64,000 nt of DNA from Leifsonia sp. 71-9 (GTDB taxonomy: Bacteria; Actinomycetota; Actinomycetes; Actinomycetales; Microbacteriaceae), in the NCBI RefSeq assembly GCF_001898805.1, contig NZ_MKVJ01000021.1, forward strand, positions 568,529-632,528, given 5' to 3'. A model generated the notes under the pieces. The model had not been told where the DNA came from. It did not search any database and worked only from the letters and a program-made list of their open reading frames with translations. The stretch's first letter is position 1. Every line of letters begins with the position of its first letter. This document shows positions 8,615 to 17,416 of the stretch, in pieces. Both the position numbers and the translations under genes were made by a program.

Positions 8615-9151
8615 TCAGGAGGCGGCGGACCGGCGGGCGCCGATCAGGGTCGCGGCGGCGCTCGCGGCGGCGGTCACCGCCGCGACGCCCTGGTAGCTGG
8701 CGGCGGACGTCGCCCCCTCGACGAGCACGAGGAGCTGGTCGGTCAGGAGGTCGTCGTGCTCGCCGAGCTCGGACCGGACGACGCGGGCCACCAGCTCGCG
8801 CAGCGACGCCCGGTACTCGGAGACGGCCGCGGGGACACCCTCCACGGAGCCTCGGCCATCCGCTTCCGCGCGCAGGAAGAAGCACCCCCGGGCGCCCTCC
8901 TCGATCGTCCACCGCTCGAGCTGGGCGAACAGCTCGGCCGCGCTCGCCGGCGGGACGCGCGCGAAGAAGCGGGCGCTGCGTTCACGCAGCACGGCCTCGA
9001 TCAGCGCGTTTTTGCTGCCGACGTGCTTGTAGAGCGTTCGCGTCGACACGCCCGCGGCCTGCGTGAGGTGATCCATGCTCGATGCCGCGAACCCGTGCTC
9101 GTCGAACGCGCGCTCGGAGCGCTGGAGGATCTGGTCGCGGGTGGTCGTCAT
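8615..9151 (-). CDS. TetR family transcriptional repressor
   Basis: 178 residues. The N-terminal helix-turn-helix is unmistakable (ERAFDEHGFAASSMDHLTQAAGVSTRTLYKHVGSKNALI, positions about 12-48); the rest is an all-helical ligand domain. The start at 9151 is chosen over an upstream ATG at 9166 because a TACACT -10 box lies exactly six bases before it and the operator at 9161-9178 overlaps that box, which implies a leaderless, self-repressed mRNA. It probably controls itself and the downstream oxidoreductase. Inducer unknown. Confidence 0.9.
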   Translation of the reverse strand: MTTTRDQILQRSERAFDEHGFAASSMDHLTQAAGVSTRTLYKHVGSKNALIEAVLRERSARFFARVPPASAAELFAQLERWTIEEGARGCFFLRAEADGRGSVEGVPAAVSEYRASLRELVARVVRSELGEHDDLLTDQLLVLVEGATSAASYQGVAAVTAAASAAATLIGARRSAAS

Positions 9152-9157
9152 CGGGCC

Positions 9158-9178
9158 AGTGTACAACGAGCGTTTTAC
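9158..9178 (-). promoter_or_regulatory. TetR operator and overlapping -10 box
   Basis: Positions 9161-9178 read GTAnAACGnnCGTTnTAC, a dyad with all 14 paired positions matching. It overlaps the TACACT box (9158-9163, read on the minus strand) located six bases before the TetR ATG. Occupancy would block the promoter, giving autoregulation. Confidence 0.75.
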
Positions 9179-9208
9179 TTGCGGGCGCTCGTCGCAGCCG
9201 CTACGCGA

Positions 9209-10171
9209 TCACGCGCGGTGGAGCAGCTCCCGGGCCAGTGATCGATCCGTGACGAGTGTCGTTCCGAGGCCCGCGTTCAGGGCGGCGCGGACCGCGCCCG
9301 CCTTCCGATCGCCCCCGGCGACGAGAACCAGCTCGGGGATCCGCTTCATGCCCTCGTAGTCGAGGGCTGTGGTGCGATCGTCGATATCGGTGACCAAGGA
9401 TCCGTCCGACCGGATCAGGGTCGCCAAGATCTCCGCGACCACCCCCTGCTGCGTCAGCGCCGTGCGAATCTCGGGTTCGAGCGAATCACGCATCTGCGAC
9501 TCCGGCGGATCCCAACTGCCGACGGCGACGGCGGCGACCGTGATCGACTCGAAGCGACGCATCGCCGACTCGACGCCGGGCTGGCTGCGCAGTGCCGCGG
9601 CCGTAGCCGCGTCCTGGACCACGAGCGGGACGAACAGGGGATACGGGCGTCCCCCGCCGACCTCGCTGACCCGGCGCACCAGCTCCAACGAGTTCTCCTG
9701 AACGGACCCCGCCATCCCGCCGAGCTGTACGACCGGACACGCCGCGAGGTGCGTCAGTTCCGTCGCCATCGCGCTCATCGTCCGCCCCCAGCCGATCCCG
9801 AGGACGTCATCGTCGGTGACCAGGTCGCTGAGGGCGCTCGCAGCGGCCGCGCCGATCCGCCGACGCAGTCGGCCGGCGTCGTTCTCGTCCTCCGGTGCGT
9901 CGACGACGAGCACCTGGCGCAGCCCGAAGCGTCGCCGGACCATCTCTGAGAGCTCCATGTTCAGCGCCAGAGGCGCAGCGATGGTGAAGCGGATGATCTT
10001 CTCCGTCACGGCGATCTCGAGAAGCCGAGCCACCCGGAACCGGGAGATCCCCAGGTCGTCCGCGATCCGCACTTTCGAGTCGCCGTCGATATAGAACCGC
10101 TGCGCGACCGTCGCCGCGAGGATCCCTTCGCCCGCACTCACCGCCACAAGCGCCCCCTTTCGCGGCATCAC
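9209..10171 (-). CDS. SorC/DeoR-type sugar-binding transcriptional regulator
   Basis: 320 residues. The N-terminal HTH (AQRFYIDGDSKVRIADDLGISRFRVARLLEIA) is followed by the SorC sugar-phosphate-binding domain (VLGIGWGRTMSAMA, VVQLGGMAGS, VLVAGGDRKAGAVRAAL). Such proteins bind a phosphorylated sugar and repress or activate the adjacent catabolic operon. It diverges from the SIS–kinase–transport operon and has a 13-bp perfect inverted repeat 15 bases upstream of its start. Two ATGs lie side by side at the N-terminus, so the start is uncertain by one codon. Confidence 0.9.
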   Translation of the reverse strand: MMPRKGALVAVSAGEGILAATVAQRFYIDGDSKVRIADDLGISRFRVARLLEIAVTEKIIRFTIAAPLALNMELSEMVRRRFGLRQVLVVDAPEDENDAGRLRRRIGAAAASALSDLVTDDDVLGIGWGRTMSAMATELTHLAACPVVQLGGMAGSVQENSLELVRRVSEVGGGRPYPLFVPLVVQDAATAAALRSQPGVESAMRRFESITVAAVAVGSWDPPESQMRDSLEPEIRTALTQQGVVAEILATLIRSDGSLVTDIDDRTTALDYEGMKRIPELVLVAGGDRKAGAVRAALNAGLGTTLVTDRSLARELLHRA

Positions 10172-10186
10172 ACTACATGTGTTCCC

Positions 10187-10219
10187 GCGCTCATTTGAGT
10201 GTGGCGCTCAAATGAGCGC
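10187..10219. promoter_or_regulatory. SorC operator, perfect 13-bp inverted repeat
   Basis: Arms GCGCTCATTTGAG (10187-10199) and CTCAAATGAGCGC (10207-10219) match perfectly around a seven-base spacer. The dyad lies between the divergent SorC regulator (start 10171) and the SIS gene (start 10299). This is the expected place and symmetry for the SorC binding site controlling both directions. Confidence 0.75.
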
Positions 10220-10298
10220 TGAACTGGATGAATGAGTGCCTACTCCGGATACTCGATTCGTCGGCATGTCGCCGACACGAGCACGGAAGGTTCCGACG

Positions 10299-10952
10299 AT
10301 GAGCGATTCGCCCCTGACCCCCACCCTCGAAGCGGCGCGCCGCTTCGTCGCCGCCGAGGGTGAAGCGGTGTTGGACATCGTCGACCAGCTGGACGAGACG
10401 TTCGTCCGCGTCGCATCGCTCATACTGAAAAGCACGGGCAAGGTCGTCATGACCGGCGCCGGTACCAGCGGTTTCATCGCCCGCCGCACGGCACACCTGC
10501 TCTCGGTCTCCGGAACGCCTGCGTTCTTCCTCAATCCCACGGACGGCTTGCACGGCTCGATGGGCGCACTCCGAGGGAACGACATCATGATCGCTCTGTC
10601 CAAAGGCGGCACCAGCTCCGAGGTCAACGACCTCGTGACGCGTGTGAAGGATCGAGGCGTCCAGGTCATCGCCTTGACCTGCGCACCTGAAGGGCCTCTC
10701 GCGCAGCTCGCGGACATCCCGGTCGTGCTCCGCCCCTACCCGGACGCCGACCCGGGCTCGCTCATCGCCATGGGCAGCACGCTCTCGCACAGCGCCTGGC
10801 TGGACGCGCTCGCCGTCGTGCTGATGCGCGCACGCCAGTACAGCTGGGAGAAGGTCCACTACACGCACCCGGGCGGAGCGGTCGGAAAGCTCGCCACGCT
10901 GCCCGAGCCCGTCGCGCCGCTCGACATCCCGGACTTCCCGGAGAACCGATGA
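10299..10952 (+). CDS. SIS-domain sugar-phosphate isomerase
   Basis: 217 residues forming a single SIS domain (GKVVMTGAGTSGFIARR, TPAFFLNPTDGLHGSMG, MIALSKGGTSSEVNDLV, HPGGAVGKL at the end). The pattern is closest to KdsD/GutQ arabinose-5-phosphate isomerases but the C-terminal CBS pair is absent. The likely chemistry is aldose-ketose interconversion of a phosphosugar; the substrate is unknown. ATG at 10299 has GGAAGG eight bases upstream, preferred to the longer frame from 10236. Its stop overlaps the kinase start (ATGA). 6-phospho-3-hexuloisomerase activity is an alternative, but no hexulose-phosphate synthase partner is present. Confidence 0.82.
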   Translation: MSDSPLTPTLEAARRFVAAEGEAVLDIVDQLDETFVRVASLILKSTGKVVMTGAGTSGFIARRTAHLLSVSGTPAFFLNPTDGLHGSMGALRGNDIMIALSKGGTSSEVNDLVTRVKDRGVQVIALTCAPEGPLAQLADIPVVLRPYPDADPGSLIAMGSTLSHSAWLDALAVVLMRARQYSWEKVHYTHPGGAVGKLATLPEPVAPLDIPDFPENR

Positions 10953-12430
10953 GCATCGTCGCCGGAGTCGACTCCTCGACGCAATCCACCACCGTCCTCC
11001 TGCGGGACGCAGCGACCGGTCGCATCGTCGGCTCGGGGCGCAGTCCGCACCCGACGACGACCCCGCCGCTCAGCGAGCAGAACCCGCAGAGCTGGTGGGA
11101 CGCGCTCGTGCTCGCGATGCGCCAGGCCCGGGTCGAGGCAGGCGTCCACGAAGACGACATCGTGGCGATCGCCGTCGCCGCGCAATGCCACGGCCTCGTC
11201 CCGCTGGACGCCAGCGGGGAGGTGATCCGCCCCGCGAAGCTGTGGAACGACACGACGTCCTCACCGGAGGTCGCCGAGCTCATCGAGCGCATCGGCGCCG
11301 AGCGATGGATCGAGCGGGTCGGCTCTCTGCCCACCGCAGCGTTCACCGCATCCAAGGTCCTCTGGTTGGCCCGCCACGAACCGGAGGCGTTCGCCCGCAT
11401 GCGCACGATGCTGTTGCCGCACGACTGGCTGACCTACCGCCTCACCGGTCGGTTCGTCACGGATCGCAGCGAGGCGAGCGGGACGGGATACTACGACAGT
11501 CGAGCGGACGAGTACGCGCTCGAAGTGCTGGAGCTGATCGACCCGGCGCGCGACTGGACGGCGCAACTGCCCGAGGTGCTCGGGCCATCGGAGCCGGCCG
11601 GCCGGGTGCTTCCGGCCGTCGCAAACGAGCTGGGTATCTCGCGCGACGCGATCGTCGGCGCCGGAGCAGGAGATCAGCACGCCGGGGCGATCGGTCTCGG
11701 CGTCCGGCCTGGCGACACCGTCTTCTCCCTGGGAACCTCCGGGGTCGTCTACTCGGTTTCGTCCCAGCCGGTCACCGACCTGTCGGGGATCGTCAACTGC
11801 GTGGCGGATGCGGCGGGCGGATACCAGCCTCTGATCTGCACGCTCAACGCGGCCAAGGTCACCGACGCCGTCGCCCGGCTGCTCGGCGTCGACCACACCG
11901 AACTCAGCCGGCTCGCCTCCGCGGCGCCGCGCACCGCCGACCGGCCGGTGTTCGCCGCGTATCTCGATGGCGAACGCACGCCGAACCTGCCGAGCGCCCG
12001 TGGTGTGCTGTCCGGTGTCGGCTCTGACGCGAGCCGGGAACAACTCGCCCTCGCCGCCTACGAGGGAGTCGTGTTCGGACTGGTCCGCGGTCTCGAGACC
12101 ATGACCGGCCAAGGCGTCCAGCGGAACGGCACCGTGATCGCCGTCGGCGGGGGAGCGCACTCCCCGGCCTACCTCCAAGCCATCGCCGACACCGTCGGCC
12201 AACCGGTCGAGATCGCCGACGGCGTCGAGATCGTCGCTGCAGGAGCAGCCGTGCAGGCCGCGGCGGTGCTCGGCGGGGTCCCGATCGCCGAACAGCGCGA
12301 TGCCTGGGCGCCGCGCACCCGACGGGCCGCCACCCCGCGTGCCGACCCGTCACTCGCCGTCGTCCGCGCGCGCTACACCACGACAGCCGCTTGGCGGGGC
12401 GCCGACCTGGCGCTCGCGTCCGACAGCTGA
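10949..12430 (+). CDS. FGGY family carbohydrate kinase (xylulokinase-like)
   Basis: 493 residues with both halves of the FGGY actin-like fold: AGVDSSTQSTTVLL at the start (phosphate-1 loop), AAQCHGLVPLD, LWNDTTS, GAGAGDQHAGAIGLGV (substrate Asp), FSLGTSGVV, and AVGGGAHSPAYLQAIADTV near the end. Closest in pattern to xylulokinases. It should phosphorylate the imported sugar or its ketose form. It is coupled to the SIS gene upstream by an ATGA overlap. Substrate specificity cannot be decided from sequence reading alone. Confidence 0.88.
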   Translation: MSIVAGVDSSTQSTTVLLRDAATGRIVGSGRSPHPTTTPPLSEQNPQSWWDALVLAMRQARVEAGVHEDDIVAIAVAAQCHGLVPLDASGEVIRPAKLWNDTTSSPEVAELIERIGAERWIERVGSLPTAAFTASKVLWLARHEPEAFARMRTMLLPHDWLTYRLTGRFVTDRSEASGTGYYDSRADEYALEVLELIDPARDWTAQLPEVLGPSEPAGRVLPAVANELGISRDAIVGAGAGDQHAGAIGLGVRPGDTVFSLGTSGVVYSVSSQPVTDLSGIVNCVADAAGGYQPLICTLNAAKVTDAVARLLGVDHTELSRLASAAPRTADRPVFAAYLDGERTPNLPSARGVLSGVGSDASREQLALAAYEGVVFGLVRGLETMTGQGVQRNGTVIAVGGGAHSPAYLQAIADTVGQPVEIADGVEIVAAGAAVQAAAVLGGVPIAEQRDAWAPRTRRAATPRADPSLAVVRARYTTTAAWRGADLALASDS

Positions 12431-12461
12431 CCCCACCCCCGACTCGAACAGAGAGGTTCAC

Positions 12462-13484
12462 ATGAAGAAGCGCAGACTCCCCGACGAAGCCGGGATCTTC
12501 GCCGTCCTGATCGTGGTCATCGCGGTGCTCAGCATCCTGTCGCCCACCTTCCGCACGTTCGACAATGCCCTGGTACTGCTGGTCAACGGCACGGTGATCG
12601 CGTTCCTCGCCCTCGGCCAGACGTTCGTGCTCCTCACGGGCGGTATCGACCTGTCCACAGGGGCGAACGTCGCGATGACCGGTGTGATCGCCGCGCTGCT
12701 CATGCAGAGCGGGTTGCCGTGGCCCCTTGGCGCTGTGCTGGCGGTCGGGGTCGGGACGCTGCTCGGCGTCCTCAACGGCTTCCTCATCCACTACCTACGC
12801 ATTCCGGCCTTCATCGCGACCTTCTCGACGCAGGGAGTCGCCCTGGCGATCCCGCTGATCATCACCGGTGCGAACTCGGTCGCCGTTCGTGACGCCGGGT
12901 TCTCCTGGATCGGGCAGGGCCGCATCGCCGGCATCCCGGTCCCCGTGCTCCTGCTCATCGTCGCCGCCGTCATCGCCGCGCTCTTCCTGCGGATGACACG
13001 CCCCGGCGTGCACATCTACGCCCTGGGAGGCAACAAAGCGGCCGCACGCCTCTCCGGTGTCAACGTCGCCCGCACGACGATCCTGGTCTACGCGATCAGC
13101 GGGTTCTGCGGCGGTATGGGCGGCCTGATCGCCACCTCCCGGCTCATGGTCGGCTTCCCCTCCACAGGAACTGGCAACGAGCTCTTCTACTCGATCGCGG
13201 CCGCGGTCGTCGGAGGAATCTCGCTCTTCGGCGGGACGGGCAGCGTGCTCGGCGCCATGATCGGCGCCGTCCTGATCGCTGTCGTCTCCAACGGCATGAA
13301 CGTCCTCAACGTCCAGAGCTACTGGCAGTCGCTGGTCATCGGCCTCATCATCCTGGCCGGTGTCTCCTTCGACACCTTCCGCCGCTATCGGGCGGGGAAG
13401 CCGCTCCTCCGTCGCACGACACCCCCTCCCGGGGCCGGCCCGGCGACGACCTCCACCCCTGCAGCACGAACCCTCACCAAGTAG
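12462..13484 (+). CDS. ABC sugar permease (RbsC type)
   Basis: 340 residues, about eight to ten hydrophobic segments, with the BPD_transp_2 signature regions FLALGQTFVLLTGGIDLS (12600s) and AVVGGISLFGGTGSVLGAMIG. It forms the homodimeric pore of a CUT2/ribose-type importer with the binding protein and ATPase that follow. The N-terminus MKKRRLPDEAG matches a start at 12462 with GAGAGG upstream. The C-terminal tail is Pro/Thr-rich and probably cytosolic. Confidence 0.92.
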   Translation: MKKRRLPDEAGIFAVLIVVIAVLSILSPTFRTFDNALVLLVNGTVIAFLALGQTFVLLTGGIDLSTGANVAMTGVIAALLMQSGLPWPLGAVLAVGVGTLLGVLNGFLIHYLRIPAFIATFSTQGVALAIPLIITGANSVAVRDAGFSWIGQGRIAGIPVPVLLLIVAAVIAALFLRMTRPGVHIYALGGNKAAARLSGVNVARTTILVYAISGFCGGMGGLIATSRLMVGFPSTGTGNELFYSIAAAVVGGISLFGGTGSVLGAMIGAVLIAVVSNGMNVLNVQSYWQSLVIGLIILAGVSFDTFRRYRAGKPLLRRTTPPPGAGPATTSTPAARTLTK

Positions 13485-13511
13485 CGCGCAGCGCACCCGA
13501 AAGGAAAATCA

Positions 13512-14522
13512 ATGAAGATCCGCAACCGCATCGGCGCGGTCCTGGCAGTGGGCCTGATCGCGACCGCAGCACTCACCGGCTGCTCCAACCCGGCCACCGA
13601 CGGCCCGGCGGCCGGAGGGTCGACCGGCGCCACGAAGCTCCCCGCGAACTGCAGCACCGACAAGCCGACCATCGGCGTCGCTCTGCCGAACACGGTCAAC
13701 CCTTACTACGTCGCGATGCAGGACAGCTTCAAGAAGCACGGTGCCGACCTCGGCTACGACGTCAAGGTCGCCATCGCGAACGACAGCGACTCCAACCAGC
13801 TCTCGCAGGTCGAGTCCTTCATCCAGCAGGGCGTGTGCGCTGTCGCGCTCAACGCCGTCAACTCCGGCCCCGGTGCTGCCAGCGTCAAAGCACTCAACGC
13901 GGCCGGTATCCCGGTGTTCACCGTCAACGTGATCATCTCCGCGGACGACCTGAAGACCCAGAACGCATCCTTCGTCCAGTACGTCGGCGCCGACCAGACC
14001 GCCGGCGGAAAACAGATGGGCGAACAGGCGCTCAAGGATCTCGGCGCGGACGCGAAGATGACCGTCGGCATCATCGGCAACCCCGACCAGATTCCGACCA
14101 ACCAGCGCGACCAGGGCTTCAAGGACGCCATCTCGAAGGACGCCAACGCCAAGGTCGTGCAAACGGTCAACGGCAAGATCGACCCGAGCGTGAGCCTGCA
14201 GGTGACCGGCGACATGCTCCAGGGCAACCCGGACATCAACGTCCTCTTCGCCGATGCCGGGCCGCACGCGGTCGGCGCCCTCCAGGCGGTCTCGCAGCAG
14301 GGGAAGGCGGACAAGATCAAGGTCTACGCCTTCTGCGCCGCCGATGAGCCGCTGACCAGCACGTACGCCGCCTGTGCCGCACAGGAGCCCGCCCAGTACG
14401 CCGTGATCCTGCTCGACAACCTCAAGAAGTACCTGGCCGGAGACACGGTCGAGAAGGAGGTCCTCGAGCCGCTGAAGGTCTTCGTGAACGGCCAGACCCC
14501 GGGCAAGGGCGAAGTCGGCTGA
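13512..14522 (+). CDS. ABC sugar-binding lipoprotein (RbsB type)
   Basis: 336 residues; lipoprotein signal peptide ending LTGC (Cys near residue 24), then a type-I periplasmic binding fold (PTIGVALPNTVNPYYVAMQ, GADLGYDVKVA, FADAGPHAVGALQAV). This family binds monosaccharides such as ribose, xylose or allose. It lies between the permease and ATPase genes, the order C-B-A. AAAGGA is placed before the ATG. Confidence 0.92.
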   Translation: MKIRNRIGAVLAVGLIATAALTGCSNPATDGPAAGGSTGATKLPANCSTDKPTIGVALPNTVNPYYVAMQDSFKKHGADLGYDVKVAIANDSDSNQLSQVESFIQQGVCAVALNAVNSGPGAASVKALNAAGIPVFTVNVIISADDLKTQNASFVQYVGADQTAGGKQMGEQALKDLGADAKMTVGIIGNPDQIPTNQRDQGFKDAISKDANAKVVQTVNGKIDPSVSLQVTGDMLQGNPDINVLFADAGPHAVGALQAVSQQGKADKIKVYAFCAADEPLTSTYAACAAQEPAQYAVILLDNLKKYLAGDTVEKEVLEPLKVFVNGQTPGKGEVG

Positions 14523-14564
14523 CCCCGCCCCCGCACCACGACAAGAAAACGCAGTAGGGAGACC

Positions 14565-16121
14565 ATGATGACCGGCGGACTCATCGTCAGCACCATCTCG
14601 AAGTCGTACGGGCCGACCCGCGCGCTCACCGACGTGAGCCTGACGATCGACCCCGGCCATGTGGTCGCCCTGATCGGGCACAACGGCGCCGGGAAGTCCA
14701 CGCTTCTGCGTGCGCTTTCCGGCGCCGAGGTGCCCGACAGCGGCACGATCTCGGTGGACGGTACGACGGACCAGTTCCAGAGCCCCGGCGACGCGACCAC
14801 TGCAGGCATCGCCTGCGTGTATCAGGAGCTGAGTCTCGTCGACGAGCTGACGGTCGCAGAGAATCTGTTCCTCGGCACCGAGCGCACCTCCGGCCCCCTG
14901 CTGAACCGCAAAGCGATGAATCGCGCCGCCGACGAACTGTGCCAGGAGTACGGCATCCCCGCCAAGGGCACCGATCTCGTCGCGCGACTGCCCGTCGCGC
15001 AGCGGCAGCTGCTCGAGGTGGTCCGCGCGATCAATCGCAACGCCAAGTACCTCCTTCTCGATGAGCCGACGACGGCCTTGGAGCAGGAGCAAGTGGAGTA
15101 CCTGCTGTCGATCATCCGGAAGTTGGCGGCTGAGAAGGGGATCGGCATCCTGCTGGTCGACCACAAGCTCGACGAGGTGTTCGCCGTCGCCGACCGCATC
15201 GTCGGCCTCTCGAACGGTCGGATCGTCCTCGACGGGGACGCGCGGACCATCGACCGGACGGCGGTGATCGACGCCATCGTCGGGGACCACGCCGATGTCG
15301 ACGACAGCCTCGCCTCACGCGCGAACGTGAGTGCCGACGAACTCGAAGTGGTCGGGGATGCGACGCGCGCCGAGCGGTTCGGGCCCGTCGTGCTCCAGGT
15401 CGACGGTCTGAGCGGCAACGGCCTCACCGGTGTCGACCTCGACGTGCACGCGGGAGAGATCGTCGGGATCTACGGCCTGATCGGTGCCGGCCGCTCCCGC
15501 TTCCTCCGCACCGTCTACGGCGCCGAGCCCATCGCCGAGGGGCGGATCAGCCTTGCCGGCGAGCGGTATGCGCCGAAGCGGCCGTCGCAGGCGATCGCCG
15601 CCGGTGTCTCGTTCCTATCGGAGGAGCGCAAGTCGGACGGATTCATCCCACAGATGTCGTCGGTGGAGAACGTCGTGCTCCCAGTGCTCGGCCGCTACCT
15701 CCGCGCCGGCATCCTCAACTGGCGCGCGTTGCGCGGGTCGGCGGATGATGTCCTCTCCCAGGTCACCATCCGAGGCGATGTCCGCAGTCCGATCACCTCG
15801 CTCTCCGGCGGCAACCAGCAGAAGGCGCTGTTCGCCCGCGCCACGTTGCAGGCCCCGCGGCTGCTGCTGCTGGACGAGCCGACCAAAGGCGTCGACATCG
15901 GCGCCAAGAGTGAGATCCATCGCATCGTCAAGCAGTTGGCCCGGGAGAAGAACGTCGCCGTCATCGTCGTCTCCTCGGAGGAGGAGGAGCTGACCGGCCT
16001 CGCCGACTCGATCGTCGTGTTCCGGCAGGGAGCGTGCGACGGCGTCGTGCACCCGCGCGGCGGCGTCACCGCCGCGCAGCTGCGCGAACTCGCCTGGGCC
16101 GAATCCGAAGGGGCTGCGTGA
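14565..16121 (+). CDS. ABC sugar importer ATPase (RbsA type, tandem NBD)
   Basis: 518 residues with two ATPase domains. Domain 1 has Walker A GHNGAGKST (about residues 38-46) and Walker B YLLLDEPTTAL; domain 2 carries the degenerate Walker A GLIGAGRSR typical of RbsA second halves, with SGGNQQKALFARA and LLLLDEPTKGVDIGAK. It energises the CUT2 importer at 12462-14522. Two ATGs stand side by side (14565, 14568). The downstream epimerase GTG overlaps its TGA by GTGA. Unlike the two CUT1-type operons in this window, this importer is complete. Confidence 0.94.
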   Translation: MMTGGLIVSTISKSYGPTRALTDVSLTIDPGHVVALIGHNGAGKSTLLRALSGAEVPDSGTISVDGTTDQFQSPGDATTAGIACVYQELSLVDELTVAENLFLGTERTSGPLLNRKAMNRAADELCQEYGIPAKGTDLVARLPVAQRQLLEVVRAINRNAKYLLLDEPTTALEQEQVEYLLSIIRKLAAEKGIGILLVDHKLDEVFAVADRIVGLSNGRIVLDGDARTIDRTAVIDAIVGDHADVDDSLASRANVSADELEVVGDATRAERFGPVVLQVDGLSGNGLTGVDLDVHAGEIVGIYGLIGAGRSRFLRTVYGAEPIAEGRISLAGERYAPKRPSQAIAAGVSFLSEERKSDGFIPQMSSVENVVLPVLGRYLRAGILNWRALRGSADDVLSQVTIRGDVRSPITSLSGGNQQKALFARATLQAPRLLLLDEPTKGVDIGAKSEIHRIVKQLAREKNVAVIVVSSEEEELTGLADSIVVFRQGACDGVVHPRGGVTAAQLRELAWAESEGAA

Positions 16122-16753
16122 ACGACGAGCTCGCCGCTCGCGTCGAGTCCGCCGGGATGGTGCTGGCAGGCAGCCTGCTCGCCGTCAACCCCGCGGCCCG
16201 TTTCGACGCGGCCAGAGGGCTCTGGGCGCGGGGTGCCTGGGCGCACGCGGATGTGATCGGCGGAGGTTACGGCAGCCGCCCCTCCGTCACCCTCGACGAG
16301 ATCCGCGCCCTCGCTGCCGCCGGCGGTCCTGTCGACGTGCACCTCATGGTGGATGACGTGGTCGGCTGGCTCGAGGCGCTTCCGACCGGACTCGCCCGCG
16401 TCACCATCCAGTCCGAGCGACTCGAGGCCGATATCGGTCGGCTCATCGCGCTGGGGCGACAACGCGCCGACGCGGTGTGGGTAGGCGTCGACACTGCTGT
16501 AGCGCCGACTCCACAAGCGGTGACCGGGGCTGACGGTGTCCTTCACATGCTCGTTCCGCCCGCCGTGCCCGGCCACTCCCTCGACCCTCAACGGCTCGCC
16601 GCCCTCCGCGCGGACGGCGGCAGTCCGGTCGGCGTCGACGGCGGCGTCCGTGCCTCCGATGTCGGTGCCATCGCCCGGTCCGGCGCGAGCTACGTCGTCA
16701 TCGGCCGTTCCTTGTTCACCGGACCCGCAGCCCAGAAGGAGACCTCCCGATGA
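16118..16753 (+). CDS. pentulose/hexulose-phosphate 3-epimerase-like (RPE family)
   Basis: 211 residues of the ribulose-phosphate 3-epimerase TIM-barrel family: AGSLLAVN (substrate loop), DVHLMVDD (metal/catalytic Asp), LHMLVPPAVPG, and GVDGGVRASDVG followed by YVVIGRSLF (phosphate grip). It starts with GTG overlapping the ATPase stop. In this operon it should invert C3 of the phosphorylated ketose produced by the kinase; an allulose-6-phosphate-type (AlsE) or pentulose-5-phosphate substrate is possible. Compared with housekeeping Rpe it is divergent, including ADVIGGGYGSRPSVTL where the usual metal-binding His-Leu-D segment (HxDVMDG) would be, so activity should be tested. Confidence 0.72.
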   Translation: MNDELAARVESAGMVLAGSLLAVNPAARFDAARGLWARGAWAHADVIGGGYGSRPSVTLDEIRALAAAGGPVDVHLMVDDVVGWLEALPTGLARVTIQSERLEADIGRLIALGRQRADAVWVGVDTAVAPTPQAVTGADGVLHMLVPPAVPGHSLDPQRLAALRADGGSPVGVDGGVRASDVGAIARSGASYVVIGRSLFTGPAAQKETSR

Positions 16754-17397
16754 CCCCGTACCAGCTCTTCGTCGACAGTGCGGACGAATCCGCCGTGGCC
16801 CCGCTCCTCGACGCCCGCATCGTGGAGGGGGTGACGACCAACCCCACGATCCTCCGCCGGGCGGGAGTCGGCCCGAGCGACATCCCACGATTGCACGCGG
16901 CCTGGCGTGGTGCTGCCGCCCGGCGCTTGTTCTTCCAGGCATGGGGTGCCGACGTCGACTCCATGCTCGGGCGCGCCCGGCGGATAGCCGCTCTCGGACC
17001 CGACATCACCGTGAAGGTGCCGGCGACCCGGACAGGGTTCACTGTCGGCCGTGCTCTGGTCGAGCAGGGGACACCCGTGCTGGTGACCGCGGTCTACTCC
17101 ACCGCGCAGGCCATCGGTGCAGCCGCCATCGGCGCCGAATTCATCGCGCCGTACTTGGGTCGTCTCGACGATGCGGGGCGCGACGGCGTCGCCGAGATCG
17201 GAGCCATGCACGACGCCCTCGACGGCACAGGCACCAGTGTCCTCGCGGCGAGCCTCCGCACGCCGGATGCGATCGTGACGTTGGCAGCCCGCGGCGTGCG
17301 CGCATTCACGGCGGCACCGGACGTGATCTGGGCCCTCCTGCAGGACGACACGAGCGACACCTCGGCGGCGACCTTCGACGTAGACAGCCTCGAGTAG
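16750..17397 (+). CDS. FSA/TalC-type transaldolase or sugar-phosphate aldolase
   Basis: 215 residues, the short transaldolase class. The Schiff-base Lys is in ITVKVPATRTG (Lys89), preceded by EGVTTNPTIL and followed by TAVYSTAQAIGA and FIAPYLGRLDD, whose Tyr corresponds to the proton-donor Tyr of fructose-6-phosphate aldolase. It should cleave the phosphoketose to a C3 unit. Its ATG overlaps the epimerase stop (ATGA). It is the last gene of the SIS–kinase–transport–epimerase–aldolase operon, and no terminator hairpin is obvious before the ArsR promoter at 17417. Confidence 0.88.
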   Translation: MTPYQLFVDSADESAVAPLLDARIVEGVTTNPTILRRAGVGPSDIPRLHAAWRGAAARRLFFQAWGADVDSMLGRARRIAALGPDITVKVPATRTGFTVGRALVEQGTPVLVTAVYSTAQAIGAAAIGAEFIAPYLGRLDDAGRDGVAEIGAMHDALDGTGTSVLAASLRTPDAIVTLAARGVRAFTAAPDVIWALLQDDTSDTSAATFDVDSLE

Positions 17398-17416
17398 CTC
17401 GGAAGCGCTCGGATAC

